Source of the DNA: Doryteuthis pealeii | Taxonomy: Eukaryota > Mollusca > Cephalopoda > Myopsida > Loliginidae | Direction: 5' to 3' | DNA: 64,000 bases | Assembly: GCA_023376005.1 (NCBI GenBank) | Contig: CM042157.1 | Coordinates: 62,650,942-62,714,941, forward strand | Shown: positions 1 to 12,802 of the stretch, piece after piece | Layout of the letters: each line of letters begins with the position of its first letter | Position numbering within the stretch: the stretch's first letter is position 1 | Program-made: the position numbers and the translations under genes | Notes under the pieces: model-generated | Databases searched by the model: none | The model's input: the letters and a program-made list of their open reading frames with translations, nothing else | Told to the model about the DNA's origin: nothing

Positions 1-280
1 ACCCCCCCCCACCCCCATTTTATTTCATGAAATGTGAAAAAATGAACCGACAAAAAACAATTTTTACTTTTTTTCTATAAAGATAAGAGTCTGGATAATT
101 ATATCAGAAGATTTTTATAAGTTTCTATGCCAGAGTTTTTTAGTAAAAGAACTACGAATACAGAATTCTGCTAAAAAATTATAACTAAAAAAACTGACCC
201 TGTTGTTAAAAAACGGACTATTTTAATTATCTTTACTTTTTTTTCTCTAAAGATAAGAGTCTGAATAATTATATCAGAAG
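1..280 (-). repeat. Fragment of AT-rich interspersed element (family T)
   Basis: This matches, in reverse orientation, part of the elements at 12803-13611, 24530-25377, 34931-35749, 46908-47708 and 57380-57955. Shared words include AAGATAAGAGTCTG and ATTATATCAGAAGATTTT. No open frame is seen and its other end lies outside the window. Confidence 0.6.
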
Positions 281-289
281 TTTCATAAC

Positions 290-790
290 TTTACTGGGTG
301 CACACACTATTGACTGACTCAGGGAGAAAGCCCCTCTCCGAGAAATGGCTGTGAACCTAGTAGTTCTTAGGAGGGTCTTAGTCGGCGAGACTGGTCATCT
401 TTTGGGGTGATTTCTTCATCTGATTAATACGGTTTCTTTTGTGCTGGGCTCTGCTTGTCTGTACTCATTCTCTTTGTTTTTAATAATGCAGGTCTTTATT
501 AAAACTGAAACCCAAAAGGGTTCAACCGCGCAGTGAGAAGATGGCTTGCTGAGTAACAGACGACTATAACGTCTGGCCCCTTTGACTAACCACCAAACTC
601 TCTACTCTAACTCAGTTCCCTTCACACACTTTGCCTTTAGCCAATGAGCAATCAACAGCTAGGTCAGTGAAATGTGAACTGTTTGTCAATCACTGCTATA
701 ACGGTCAATGGAAACTTTCCATTTACACTTACACCACACTGATCTTATTACAAAAGTTAACCACAAAACACTTGCCTATCAATAAAAATC
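290..790 (-). repeat. Possible LTR-like fragment
   Basis: On the minus strand this stretch has a polyadenylation-type AATAAA near 493-499. Its layout (AATAAAG followed by leader-like sequence, a CCAAT-type word, a CGTTATAG word) resembles the LTR-like piece at 53030-53340. No matching second LTR or target duplication was found, so the call is weak. Confidence 0.22.
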
Positions 791-792
791 AA

Positions 793-1068
793 GGTACAAA
801 TGCAGAATAGCACGCAAGAGATAATATCATAACAATCATATTTTACGTATGAATAGTATTAGATTACGGAAACTAATACTGACACTAACCCTAACCCTAA
901 CGCTAACCCAAACCTTAAAACAAACCATAACACTAACCCTAAAACTAACCCTAACCTTTACTCTAACCCTTATACCAGCGTCTCAAAGGTTTGGGGTATT
1001 TCCGTGAAATGTAATGCTTTTTATACGTAATCTAATGAATCTCTTGAGTGCTATTCTGCATTAGTACC
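793..1068. mobile_element. Fold-back element with telomere-like core
   Basis: The ends are inverted repeats of about 30 bp: 793-822 matches the reverse complement of 1039-1068 at about 28 of 30 positions, starting GGTAC. The core at about 882-970 is a degenerate (CCCTAA)n tract. There is no coding capacity, so this is a non-autonomous, MITE-like element of unknown family. Confidence 0.6.
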
Positions 1069-1147
1069 AAAATCAAAATCAAATTAACAGTCCACGACAC
1101 CATTGAGGTCGTTTTTTAACAATGCATTGACGTTATTGGGAGATAGA

Positions 1148-1420
1148 TATAACTTTGACAAGTTGAGAGAGAGAAAATAGATTTTATGTGCAAAAGAAAG
1201 ATTTCAACAAGCTCTATTCAACAATATAATTGGTTTAAACTAGCAGTAAAAATTTACTGTGTAAAACACAAAGTAGGCTTCAATAAATATAACTTTGACA
1301 AGTTGAGGGAGAGAAAATAGATTTTATGTGCAAAAGAAAGATTTCAACAAGCTCTATTAAACAATATAATGGGTTTAAACTAGCAGTAAAAACTTACTAA
1401 GTAAAACACAAAATAGCCTA
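1148..1420. repeat. Direct tandem duplication, 140 bp period
   Basis: Two adjacent copies of a segment beginning ATAACTTTGACAAGTTGAG start near 1149 and 1289. They are about 93 percent identical, which suggests a local duplication. No gene is visible. Confidence 0.75.
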
Positions 1421-1849
1421 AGATTAAAGTAGATTAATTACCTGAAGAATATTCAGACTGACTTGCTGCGTTGGCTATACCGAACTGACCCTCCTCTTTT
1501 TAGTGCAATTTTGTTTTGTTAATTGTTTGTATTTATTTGTTCTGTGTTTGTATGTATCCGTTTAGCACCGAATTGCCTAATAGATTAATCACACCATTCA
1601 TCTGTGTATCTTACCACCTAGGGAAGCAATGATAATACAGGTTGAAAAGTTAATGAAATTGTATAAAAAATAAAGACTGTTTTGTTCTAGATGTTCCTTT
1701 TTCGGTAATCTAAACATTAGCTACATAAATTAGAGTAACACCCCCCTTGTTTATTTCACTTTGAGGAAGCCATATGTTTTCATTTCACCGTAAATCTACA
1801 CTGAAAATACGAATTTGTTCGAATCAATGCAACTGCATGTTTTAACACG

Positions 1850-1969
1850 AATATATATATATATATATATATATATTAGTTTAATGGGAAAATAATGGGT
1901 AGATTAATTAGCAGATAAATTCATTCAGAGTGGTTCCCCTTTTTAGGTTGGAGTTATAGGAAATAACCG

Positions 1970-2036
<67 letters not shown>

Positions 2037-2110
2037 TTTTAATGCTTCACACTAAAGCCAAACTTGATATATGTACCTCCCACAAACGGATACATATACC
2101 TAAATAAACA

Positions 2111-2156
<46 letters not shown>

Positions 2157-2168
2157 ATATATATATAT
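1850..2168. repeat. (AT)n microsatellites around half a fold-back element
   Basis: Three (AT)n runs lie at about 1850-1876, 1972-2028 and 2113-2167. Between the first two, 1877-1970 is the right half of the fold-back family seen at 4018-4210, including GGTTGGAGTTATAGGAAATA. Confidence 0.7.
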
Positions 2169-2329
2169 GGCCGTCTTAGTCTCATTGTGAATGACATTGC
2201 AATTTCTCAATAGATAGATATTTGTAGAAATATTGTAATGAAATTCAATTTTACAAAATCTAAATAAAATATGAAATGAAAAAATATATTTATTTCGTTT
2301 CTTCGGAACCCGGTGTCAATTGGACCGGT

Positions 2330-2440
2330 AGTATATTTAATATCAGTGGCCATCCCCCGAGGTAGCACCTACCCCCTCGTCTAAAAGGGGACGGTCTGGG
2401 TTTATTGCCCAGTGTCTCAGGCAGTCGCATAAACATTGAA
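2330..2440. repeat. Short interspersed repeat shared with 62815-62910
   Basis: The word TGGGTTTATTGCCCAGTG and the flanking GGCCATC and CTCAGGC words recur at 62820-62910. Identity is partial and no promoter boxes or ends are clear. Confidence 0.4.
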
Positions 2441-2799
2441 AACCGAGAGAGAATTTTCAAGGGAGATAACTTTAAAAAAAACATTTTCAGGGGAGATAAC
2501 TGTAAAGGTAAAATAAATTAGTTTTTTCCCTTGGATTGTAGCGTAAATGGGTGGTTGTGTGTATTGGTCAATATTGTGTACTTTGTAGTGTGTAATCCAT
2601 CTAAATTAGTTGACATTTAGTAGTGAGTGCGATTCTCACTGAGTGTCTCATACTTAGATCAGACAAACTTACAAAATAAATATTGGTAGTTGTTTATTCA
2701 ATTATTTTTCTCATTTACGACTGTAGAGAAAAATACTTCTTGAAATATTTTAACTGAATTTTTTGAAAAATTATATTTATCTCAATAATTATCAAATAA

Positions 2800-3019
2800 T
2801 GTGTTTGTGTGTGCATGTGTGTATGTGTGAATGTGTGTGCATGTGTGTGTCTGTGTCTGTGTGTGTGTCTGTGTGTGCGTGTCTGTGTATGTGTCTGTAT
2901 GTAAGTTTATGTGTGTGTGTCTCTGTATATCGCTGTGTCTGCGTGTGTGCGTGTGCGTCTGTGTCTGTGTGTGCGTGCCTAATTTTTTGTCTTTGTGCGT
3001 GTGTGAGTTTGCCTATGTC

Positions 3020-3059
<40 letters not shown>

Positions 3060-3090
3060 TGTGCATGCGTGTGTGTGTACTCATGTCAAA
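2800..3090. repeat. (GT)n-rich array
   Basis: The tract is mainly GT on this strand with CT interruptions. Its frames read as Cys-Val repeats and are not genes. It marks the left limit of the duplicated unit: its partner lies directly after the assembly gap at 26690-27020, followed by identical flank. Confidence 0.9.
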
Positions 3091-3456
3091 GTAATATTTT
3101 TGAGCAATTTTTTAATATTTCTAAATAGTATAAACATTGAGCCTATTTGAATAACGTTTTAAAATTCTTTTTATTCAATTTAAGCCGATTTTCCTGTCCC
3201 TCATTTCAATGTTTTTTTGTACCTTTTATAACTAACAAAATCTCAATAAATTTTCTGCGTTCTCAACTAACCAAAACGATCGCTGCCCCAAACATCTAAA
3301 AATAGCCTCCATTATTCATGAGCAATTGGACTGAGAAGAACAGACAACAACGAAAAAAAGACAAAGCAATAAACTAAAATAGCAGCACGGGTATATTCCC
3401 ATACGTCAACTGAAAACTATACAAGTAAAGTCATTTCTACTCCCAGGTAGGATACC

Positions 3457-3928
3457 CCACGGCCCGCTAATATATACGGCCTCATATGCCACCTAAACAG
3501 GCAAAATTATAACAGGCCGATTCGTTTTGTAATCAATTTATGTCTATTTAAAAAAATGTTAAAAATATATAAATTTGTCTTTTTTCTTCAGAAATGTAAT
3601 AATAAAAGATTGTAAACTAACAAAAAAATTTAATTATGCAGTTATAGAAAACAAACACACCAACAATTTATCTATGATTTCAGGTTATATCAGAAAAAAT
3701 TAAACATTTTTAATGTGAAATGTATTCCCTGGTCATGGTAGGCAATAATAGTGACGATACAAAAGAGAAACAGTATTTCTCGAGGAGAACTTACGGTTCC
3801 ATCTAGCCAAATGTTTGTGCTTTAAGATTTTTCAAAACGGACATAAATTGACAATAAAACAAATCGGCCTGTTATAATTCTGCCTGCTTATGGTGACATG
3901 TGAGGCCGTATATACTAGTACGGTGTGG
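3457..3928. mobile_element. Fold-back MITE, terminal inverted repeats about 85 bp
   Basis: The left arm (CCACGGCCCGCTAATATATA...) matches the reverse complement of the right arm, both containing TATATACGGCCTCA and AACAGGCCGATT. The interior is AT-rich and non-coding. A partner copy is at 27386-27854; diverged, nested copies are at 22240-23430 and 44658-45830. Confidence 0.7.
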
Positions 3929-4017
3929 ATAGCCAAAAACTAAAACCAAAAGGAAAGCTAAATCGCATCCCCTCGACACAATATTCACCAACACTCTTCT
4001 AACACTAGCTCAAATAA

Positions 4018-4210
4018 TCGGGAACGGTTATTTCCTATAACTCCAACATAAACAAATGGGAACGACTCTTGACTAATAAATTATTTGTTTATTTATTGAT
4101 CTACTAGGAAAAAGAAGATGGGGTTAGGGTTAGGGTTAGGGCTTGTTTAATGGGAAAATAAATAATTTATCAGTCAAGAGTGGTTCCCTTTGTTTATGTT
4201 GGAGTTATAG
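4018..4210. mobile_element. Fold-back MITE with (TTAGGG)n core
   Basis: Arms of about 60 bp (left CTATAACTCCAACATAAAC, right GTTTATGTTGGAGTTATAG) flank three perfect TTAGGG repeats at 4120-4141. The partner at 27954-28154 has four repeats and keeps a longer right end that is deleted here. Confidence 0.75.
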
Positions 4211-4312
4211 AAACTGTTAGGAGATTTTTAAAGTTCCTACCAAAGAGATATTTTTTCAAAAACCAGGCACACTGTCCTATTATCATCTAAATAACCCCAG
4301 AGAAATTATAAA

Positions 4313-4430
4313 AAGTCGTTGGGGTGGCCTAAAGTCGGTATCAGCCAGACAGCGGGGGAGTCTATCCCCCTTTTCACTGGCGCTAGACCAAGAAGATTGT
4401 TTTTTAGCTTCTGAGGTGAAACTCCACACA
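4313..4430 (-). repeat. tRNA-derived SINE, body and tail only
   Basis: This is the 3' part of the SINE whose fuller copies are at 21111-21343, 43587-43825 and 60979-61224, beginning at the family's AAGTCG-GGGTGGC tail. The tRNA-like head is absent. Confidence 0.6.
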
Positions 4431-4718
4431 ATCCAGCACGTTAGCTACTACTAGGTGGGAGGGGACTTCTTCTGTCTAGAAGAGGATTTGAGCCTAAAAA
4501 GAATTCCCTGAAGAAAATAAGTTCCAAAATGAATGGTCAGAGTTGGGGTCCAAATACAGACACGAAAACAACTTTTTAAATGTTGCTGCCTGGCTCGTTT
4601 AAATCGGATGATGAATATTTGAAATAACTTAAATCTAAAGAGGGGAACAAAAATTAGATCAGATGACATGAAAAAATAAATATTTTTGTTTAGATATTGG
4701 GTGTCATTTTATGTAAAC

Positions 4719-4752
4719 AGAAATGTGGAACGTATATACGTTCCACATTTCT
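4719..4752. repeat. 34 bp perfect palindrome
   Basis: The arms mirror each other exactly around CGTATATACG, with outer parts AGAAATGTGGAA and TTCCACATTTCT. It lies 30 bp before the (GATA)n array and is kept unchanged at 28683-28716. Confidence 0.9.
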
Positions 4753-4784
4753 AAACAACGTGTCGCTTCTATCTACATAATATA

Positions 4785-6087
<1,303 letters not shown>

Positions 6088-6362
6088 AAAAACATGCGGT
6101 TTAGAATTCATGTTCCGCATTCTATGACAACCAATAAAATATTTAAAAGAAACTATTCACTTTCTCATTTACTCTTTGCTGTGAATCTCTGTCGTTTTTC
6201 TTTGTTTCACTTTTGTATGAACTTCATTTTTATGTCAAACAGAAAGTTTTTTAGTGTTTCATTTCTTATTTATTACATTTTTCGATTATTTTCCATGTGG
6301 AGCCCTGCTTGAACTAACGTACCTAAGCGATTCTTTTTTAAATTTTTGACATCATTGGCAAT

Positions 6363-6760
6363 TCAGTCTCGAAAGACTATGATAAAAGTTTTTGTGTTGC
6401 CCCTGAGGTTGCAGCGCCTCCTGTGACTATGAAGTCCTATGTTTGAGAAACATTCTCGACCACAGATTTTGCATTTGTAGGTTGTCCCCGTAGATGATGA
6501 TGTTCCGATGCTTTGTTGCCGTTGCTTTCTTATGGACCTCTTAGCTTCATGATGTTGTATCAGGGTGACCTCTGACATGTACAGTCCTCTATGGAGATTC
6601 TGCCGCCACCGAGGGCGGTCTTGAGCCAAATTTTCCCAGCTGGAAGGGACAATGCCAAAGCACCTGAGATCATTTTTGCAGACATGTATGGCATACGTGT
6701 TGTCAAAAACATACGTCGTATGTATTTACCCAACCCCTCCACACGAGTAGGATGTGACAC
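6363..6760 (-). pseudogene. LINE 3' end: reverse transcriptase tail with C2H2-like finger
   Basis: The minus strand reads through a frame containing YAIHVCKNDLRCFGI, then SSWENLAQDRPRWRQNL, then a finger CKICGRECFSNIGLHSHRRRC. An AQDR-x-WR block followed by one C-x2-C-x(n)-H-x3-H-like finger is the usual C-terminus of some animal non-LTR retrotransposons. There is no reverse transcriptase core, so it is 5'-truncated. Copy 2 keeps only the upstream part of this segment; the rest is missing at 29376-29402. The LINE clade is not assigned. Confidence 0.6.
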
Positions 6761-6846
6761 AATGTCTATTTTAAGCGAAGTTTAACAGACTGGAATTCAA
6801 AGATTTCCTTCTCCCAGACTGGTTGTTATGCCAAGGTTAAGGAGCC

Positions 6847-7299
6847 TGTATAACATATAAAGAGGTTATACTCATGTTGGAAGGCTTAAAGTAACCTCCC
6901 AACGTGGGTACAAGTGTATACATAAAAACATTCCGACAAATGTGTAAAACAAGAACAATATTTATTCCATAAGTGATGGAGAAACATATACAATACAAAG
7001 ATATACAAAACAGATATATAAACATAATATGAAGAAATAGGCGTATGACTTGCATCGTAGGGAATGTCACTTACTGGTAGCTGGTTGGGAAGCAAGGCCA
7101 CCCACTTAAGGGGCAGAGAAGTTAGGCGCCTGACCCATGATAACTCGTTGCCGGCCTGAGTGAAATGAGACACAATTCAGATATCCCGACTTCTGGCCAA
7201 ATACCAACGCCACCTATCGGCGGACGAAGCACAGCAAGGGAAGATAACGCATTTTGGACTTATGTCCGCCCAGACTTACCGTTTTACTGGCCCAATACA
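6847..7299 (-). mobile_element. Candidate solo LTR, present in copy 1 only
   Basis: These 453 bp begin TGTATAACAT and end CCAATACA (TG...CA). They interrupt sequence that is continuous in copy 2 at 29533-29540 (AAGGAGCC joined to CGTATGGC). On the minus strand there is an AATAAA near 6960. No target duplication remains, so a precise deletion or another type of insertion is possible. Confidence 0.45.
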
Positions 7300-7300
7300 C

Positions 7301-7451
7301 GTATGGCATTTTCTAATGTTTTACAATACTAGATAGATAGATAAATAGACGGGAATTGAGATAGATAGATAGATAGATAGATAGATCGATCCCGTATGGC
7401 ATTTTCTAATGTTTTGCAATACTAGATAGATAGATAAATAGACGAGAATTG

Positions 7452-7495
<44 letters not shown>

Positions 7496-7556
7496 CCCGT
7501 ATGGCATTTTCTAATGTTTTGCAATATTAGATAGATAGATAAATAGACGGGAATTG

Positions 7557-7592
<36 letters not shown>

Positions 7593-7652
7593 CCCGTATG
7601 ACATGTTCTAATGTTTTGCAATACTAGATAGATAGATAAATAGACGGGAATG

Positions 7653-7684
<32 letters not shown>

Positions 7685-7740
7685 CCCGTATGGCATTTTC
7701 TAATGTTTGCAATACTAGATAGATAGATAAATAGACGGGG

Positions 7741-7784
<44 letters not shown>

Positions 7785-7844
7785 CCCGTATGGCATTTTC
7801 TAATGTTTTGCAATACTAGATAGATAGATAAATAGACGGAATTG

Positions 7845-7888
<44 letters not shown>

Positions 7889-7948
7889 CCCGTATGGCAT
7901 TTCTAATGTTTTGCAATACTAGATAGATAGATAAATAGACGGGAATTG

Positions 7949-7992
<44 letters not shown>

Positions 7993-8023
7993 CCCGTATG
8001 GCATTTGCTAATGTTTGCAATAC

Positions 8024-8072
<49 letters not shown>

Positions 8073-8214
8073 CCCGTATGGCATTTGCTAATGTTTTGCA
8101 ATACTAGATAGATAAATAGACGAGAATTGAGATAGATAGATAGATAGATAGATCCCGTATGGCATTTTCTAATGTTTTACAATACTAGATAGATAGATAA
8201 ATAGACGGGAATTG

Positions 8215-8262
<48 letters not shown>

Positions 8263-8412
8263 CCCGTATGGCATTTTCTAATGTTTTACAATACTAGATA
8301 GATAGATAAATAGACGGGAATTGAGATAGATAGATAGATAGATAGATAGATCCCGTATGGCATTTTCTAATGTTTTACAATACTAGATAGATAGATAAAT
8401 AGACGGGAATTG

Positions 8413-8468
<56 letters not shown>

Positions 8469-8529
8469 CCCGTATGGCATTTTCTAATGTTTTACAATAC
8501 TAGATAGATAGATAAATAGACGGGAATTG

Positions 8530-8565
<36 letters not shown>

Positions 8566-8624
8566 CCCGTATGGCATTTCTAATGTTTTGCAATACTAGA
8601 TAGATAGATAAATAGACGGAATTG

Positions 8625-8656
<32 letters not shown>

Positions 8657-9319
8657 CCCGTATGGCATTTTCTAATGTTTTACAATACTAGATAGATAGA
8701 TAAATAGACGGGAATTGAGATAGATAGATAGATAGATAGATAGATCCCGTATGGCATTTTCTAATGTTTACAATACTAGATAGATAGATAAATAGACGCC
8801 AATTGAGATAGATAGATAGATAGATAGATCCCGTACGGCATTTTCTAATGTTTTACAATACTAGATAGATAGATAAATAGACGGGAATTGAGATAGATAG
8901 ATAGATAGATAGATAGATCCCGTATGGCATTTTCTAATGTTTTGCAATACTAGATAGATAGATAAATAGACGGGAATTTAGATAGATAGATAGATAGATA
9001 GATAGATCCCGTATGGCATTTTCTAATGTTTTGCAATACTAGATAGATAGATAAATAGACGGGAATTGAGATAGATAGATAGATAGATAGATCCCGTATG
9101 GCATTTTCTAATGTTTTGCAATACTAGATAGATAGATAAATAGACGCCAATTGAGATAGATAGATAGATAGATCCCGTATGGCATTTTCTAATGTTTTAC
9201 AATACTAGATAGATAGATAGATAGACGGGAATTGAGATAGATAGATAGATAGATAGATCCCGTATGGCATTTTCTAATGTTTTGCAATACTAGATAGATA
9301 GATAAATAGACGGGAATTG

Positions 9320-9355
<36 letters not shown>

Positions 9356-9586
9356 CCCGTATGGCATTTTCTAATGTTTTGCAATACTAGATAGATAGAT
9401 AAATAGACGCCAATTGAGATAGATAGATAGATAGATAGATCCCGTATGGCATTTTCTAATGTTTTACAATACTAGATAGATAGATAAATAGACGGGAATT
9501 GAGATAGATAGATAGATAGATAGATCCCGTATGGCATTTTCTAATGTTTTGCAATACTAGATAGATAGATAAATAGACGGGAATTG

Positions 9587-9626
<40 letters not shown>

Positions 9627-9857
9627 CCCGTATGGCATTTTCTAATGTTTTGCAATACTAGATAGATAGATAAATAGACGCCAATTGAGATAGATAGATA
9701 GATAGATAGATCCCGTATGGCATTTTCTAATGTTTTACAATACTAGATAGATAGATAAATAGACGGGAATTGAGATAGATAGATAGATAGATAGATCCCG
9801 TATGGCATTTTCTAATGTTTTGCAATACTAGATAGATAGATAAATAGACGGGAATTG

Positions 9858-9893
<36 letters not shown>

Positions 9894-10039
9894 CCCGTAT
9901 GGCATTTTCTAATGTTTTGCAATACTAGATAGATAGATAAATAGACGCCAATTGAGATAGATAGATAGATAGATAGATCCCGTATGGCATTTTCTAATGT
10001 TTTGTAATACTAGATAGATAGATAAATAGACGTCAATTG

Positions 10040-10071
<32 letters not shown>

Positions 10072-10213
10072 CCCGTATAGCATTTTCTAATGTTTTGTAA
10101 TACTAGATAAATAGACGTCAATTGAGATAGATAGATAGATAGATAGATAGATCCCGTATGGCATTTTCTAATGTTTTGCAATACTAGATAGATAGATAAA
10201 TAGACGGGAATTG

Positions 10214-10258
<45 letters not shown>

Positions 10259-10324
10259 TAGATCCCGTATGGCATTTTCTAATGTTTTGCAATACTAGAT
10301 AGATAGATAAATAGACGCCAATTG

Positions 10325-10360
<36 letters not shown>

Positions 10361-10622
10361 CCCGTATGGCATTTTCTAATGTTTTGTAATACTAGATAGA
10401 TAGATAAATAGACGTCAATTGAGATAGATAGATAGATAGATAGATAGAAGATAGATAGATCCCGTATGGCATTTTCTAATGTTTTGCAATACTAGATAGA
10501 TAGATAGATAGACGGAATTGAGATAGATAGATAGATAGATAGATAGATCCCGTATGGCATTTTCTAATGTTTTGTAATACTAGATAGATAGATAAATAGA
10601 CGGGAATTGAGATAGATAGATA
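7301..10622. repeat. Composite satellite: conserved core plus variable (GATA)n
   Basis: Roughly 37 tandem units of about 75-120 bp. Each has a conserved core (GTATGGCATTTTCTAATG, AATACTAGATAGATAGATAA, ATAGACGGGAATTGA) followed by 5-14 GATA repeats and CCC. Unit length varies mostly with GATA number. Core variants are ACAATAC, GCAATAC or GTAATAC and GACGGG, GACGCC or GACGTC. Reading frames through it are spurious. Confidence 0.95.
9174..9978. repeat. Three-unit higher-order repeat within the satellite
   Basis: Core variants cycle in a fixed order: ACAATAC/GACGGG, then GCAATAC/GACGGG with a longer GATA run, then GCAATAC/GACGCC. The cycle starts at 9174, 9441, 9712 and ends at 9979, giving periods of 267, 271 and 267 bp. 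Confidence 0.8.
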
Positions 10623-10845
10623 TGTCATAGATATAGATTAGAAGACCATGAGACAACAAATGATTACCCCCCTAGAGATTGGGCGTGTCCGTTGGGTGCC
10701 GCATTGGGTGTCGTTTTGCCCGTAATAAACCCGATCCTGGCATCAAATTCAGCAACAAAAAGACAATGGGGTTCGTCCTTGGACAGAGCTCCGAGGACGA
10801 GACTGCCAAAGTAAAAATTGTTGGATGTTACCAGAAAGGTTGAAT
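10623..10845. other. Unassigned non-coding stretch
   Basis: No gene, repeat end or RNA is recognised. The same sequence with few changes lies at 32740-32965 in copy 2. Confidence 0.5.
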
Positions 10846-10848
10846 GGT

Positions 10849-11812
10849 TGATCGGTTGGTTGGTTGGTTGGATTTATGGCATGTCACCCCTTGGGTTATT
10901 TTATGCCGAAGACGTTTTATTTACAGTATTTGACAGCATATAGAACGCACTTTTTTTCCCAAAATTTTGTCTCAAAAAATTGCCCTGCGTCTTATACATT
11001 GTATGTGAAGTTTGAGACCTCCCGTCGGCCTAGGATAATCTTCTCTATGATGCTCACTAACCTAGCTTACTCTCAGTACATTTACCTAGCCTAAACTGCC
11101 AAATTGCTTTTATACAGCTATGTTTCTGCTTGTGTAATGCACAGCTAGACTGTTTTCAACAATATATGCTTAAATACACTAAAACTTTTTTTTCCTGGAT
11201 CTGACCTGATGTAATGGGGGTGCGTATTATATGCCGTCAAATACGTTAATTCATTCTTGTTTGGTATTGAGTTTTTTTCAAAATCAATTTTTTAAACACA
11301 TTTTTAAAACTTGTGTTTATATATATCCTCCTTTAGATGTGACCATAACAGGAGCTCCCACACTGAGTCAAAGTGGACATGGCAGTAATAGCAATGGGGA
11401 GGTACTCCACACTCCCCGAAGCTCCAGATTTTGAACTTCACCACTAGATGCAGTTTAACGTCATACCCAGGATACTAAGACCCTGAGCCACAGCTTTTTA
11501 GCACATATCTAATAAAAAAGGTCCGAGGTTTGCCATAAGGGCAATAGGATCGGGACAATCATACAGGTATTAGGACTTGACTTGACCAGCCGAGTGATCG
11601 GGGGGGGGGGGTACTCCGACCGCCCGTCTAGCAAAAGTAAGGGTCAAAGTGGAGTGTTGTATGTCAGCCACAAGGATTCCGTCCTTAAGCATCACGGGTC
11701 GCAATCTACGGCCAACCGGTGGTCCCATTGATGTGGGGGGTATTTTGACCCTCTGCAGAGGGGCAGTCGATGTATTCAACTGTCTCAGCCAACAGGGATG
11801 TCACAAAAAGGG
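10849..11812 (+). repeat. Interspersed repeat family A with a nested MITE
   Basis: It begins with a GGTTGGTTGGAT tract and CATGTCACCCCTTGGG, and runs to about CTCAGCCAACAGGGATG. It is interrupted by the MITE at 10922-11247. Related copies are at 32968-33927, 59578-60196 and 62160-62735 (plus) and 15971-16301 and 38110-38436 (minus). Short frames inside are not conserved as proteins between copies. Confidence 0.7.
10922..11247. mobile_element. MITE with TACCGTATTTGACGGCATAT-type ends
   Basis: Inverted ends of about 28 bp: left TACAGTATTTGACAGCATAT, right ATATGCCGTCAAATACG. The interior includes AAAAAATTGCCCTGCGTC. It sits inside family A. Other copies: 16344-16704, 33043-33364, 38483-38813, 60298-60651. 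Confidence 0.75.
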
Positions 11813-12470
11813 CAAGGCGGTGTTTCGTTACCGCTTCCCGACATTTTCTCGACATATCGGCATCTTTGTGACGTCATCGACTGATTATTTTAGTGGGTCA
11901 GTGTAACACCTTCCTTGGTCCCAGTCTAAACCGGGGTGAACCTAGAAGGGATACTAACACTAAATTGAATTCAGAATATTTTTCCTTTTGTGGCGTTACC
12001 GCTTTCATGTCGGAATGGACTGATGACGTGTTAATATAGAAATAATTGTATACTCATCTTATCTTCTGTGCTACGTGGAGAGGTTCGAATCCTGTTGCTG
12101 AATTGATGTGGCAATTCTGTAGCAATTCTGTGATGTTTGGAACCTGTAAACCAACCTGGGGGGCTGGGGAACATCTTGCCGTGTGCCATTTATAGCCACT
12201 TCTTTTTCTCATGAGATTTTAAAAAATTTTCCCTCAGGTCACAATTGCCGGGTCAGAGCCACGTCTCACTCTGTCAGAGCATCTTTATAAACTCCCCGAA
12301 CATTCTCACCTCTCACACGTCCTCTCTCACACTTCACCACGTCTCACATCTCGTCCAATAGAAACATGTCAAGTGATTCATCCTTAAAAACTTTTCCTTT
12401 CGAATCTACACGTAGTTCTTATATTCCTCCTAAAAACTTTTTCCGTGATAATTTACACGTCACTTTTACA
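11813..12470. other. Unassigned stretch before the tRNA array
   Basis: No convincing coding frame or RNA is seen. The sequence is nearly unchanged at 33928-34597. The short plus-strand frame through 11649-11906 mixes repeat A and unique sequence and has no recognisable domain. Confidence 0.4.

Positions 12471-12472
<2 letters not shown>

Positions 12473-12502
<30 letters not shown>
12473..12502. repeat. (CT)n microsatellite
   Basis: A run of about 15 CT units; the partner is at 34599-34630. Confidence 0.9.
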
Positions 12503-12506
<4 letters not shown>

Positions 12507-12623
12507 CATTTTGGCCCACGCGAACAAGATTTCTAATCGTCTTCAGGAATAAGTGCCTTGACAATTAGCGATGCCAAATTATCAATGAAGATTTAAAATC
12601 TTTTTAAAAAAGAAAAAAGAATT

Positions 12624-12706
12624 GTCAGAAGTGGGATTCGAACCCACGCCGGGAAGACCCGACTGCGACCTGAACGCAGCGCCTTAGACCGCTCGGCCAT
12701 CCTGAC
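12624..12706 (-). tRNA. tRNA-Leu(CAG)
   Basis: This 83 nt gene decodes CUG leucine codons. The minus strand shows a seven-pair acceptor stem (GTCAGGA with TTCTGAC, one G-T pair), A box TGGCCGAGCGGTCTAAGG, anticodon loop TTCAGGT with CAG, a long class II variable arm with CGGG/CCCG stem, and B box GGTTCGAATCC. There is no intron and CCA is not encoded. T runs for Pol III termination follow within about 20 nt (12606-12618). Upstream are a TATA-like box at 12733-12742 and a conserved element at 12751-12772. Its partner in copy 2 is 34752-34834. Confidence 0.97.
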
Positions 12707-12732
12707 CACTTCTGTTTAACAAACGCTTACTA

Positions 12733-12772
12733 TTTTATAAAGAGACAATAACGGTGACGATATCAGCAATAA
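12733..12772 (-). promoter_or_regulatory. TATA-like box plus upstream element of tRNA-Leu at 12624
   Basis: TTTATAAAAT lies about 27-36 bp before the tRNA and the TTGCTGATATCGTCACCGT block 45-66 bp before it. This spacing matches the TATA and PSE of type 3 Pol III promoters; that function is inferred. Confidence 0.6.
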
Positions 12773-12802
12773 TTCATCTCAGTTATTTCAGTGCCCACGA
12801 GC

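Noticed and set aside
882..970. Chromosome end
   Set aside because: The TTAGGG-type tract is short, degenerate and flanked on both sides by inverted repeats, so it is interstitial.
7301..10622. Regularly spaced repeats resembling a CRISPR array
   Set aside because: The variable parts are only GATA repeats, not unique spacers, units are head-to-tail satellite, and the DNA is animal nuclear.
11649..11906. Plus-strand frame also found at 33762-34023
   Set aside because: It spans the end of repeat A, and G-run length changes shift the frame between copies.
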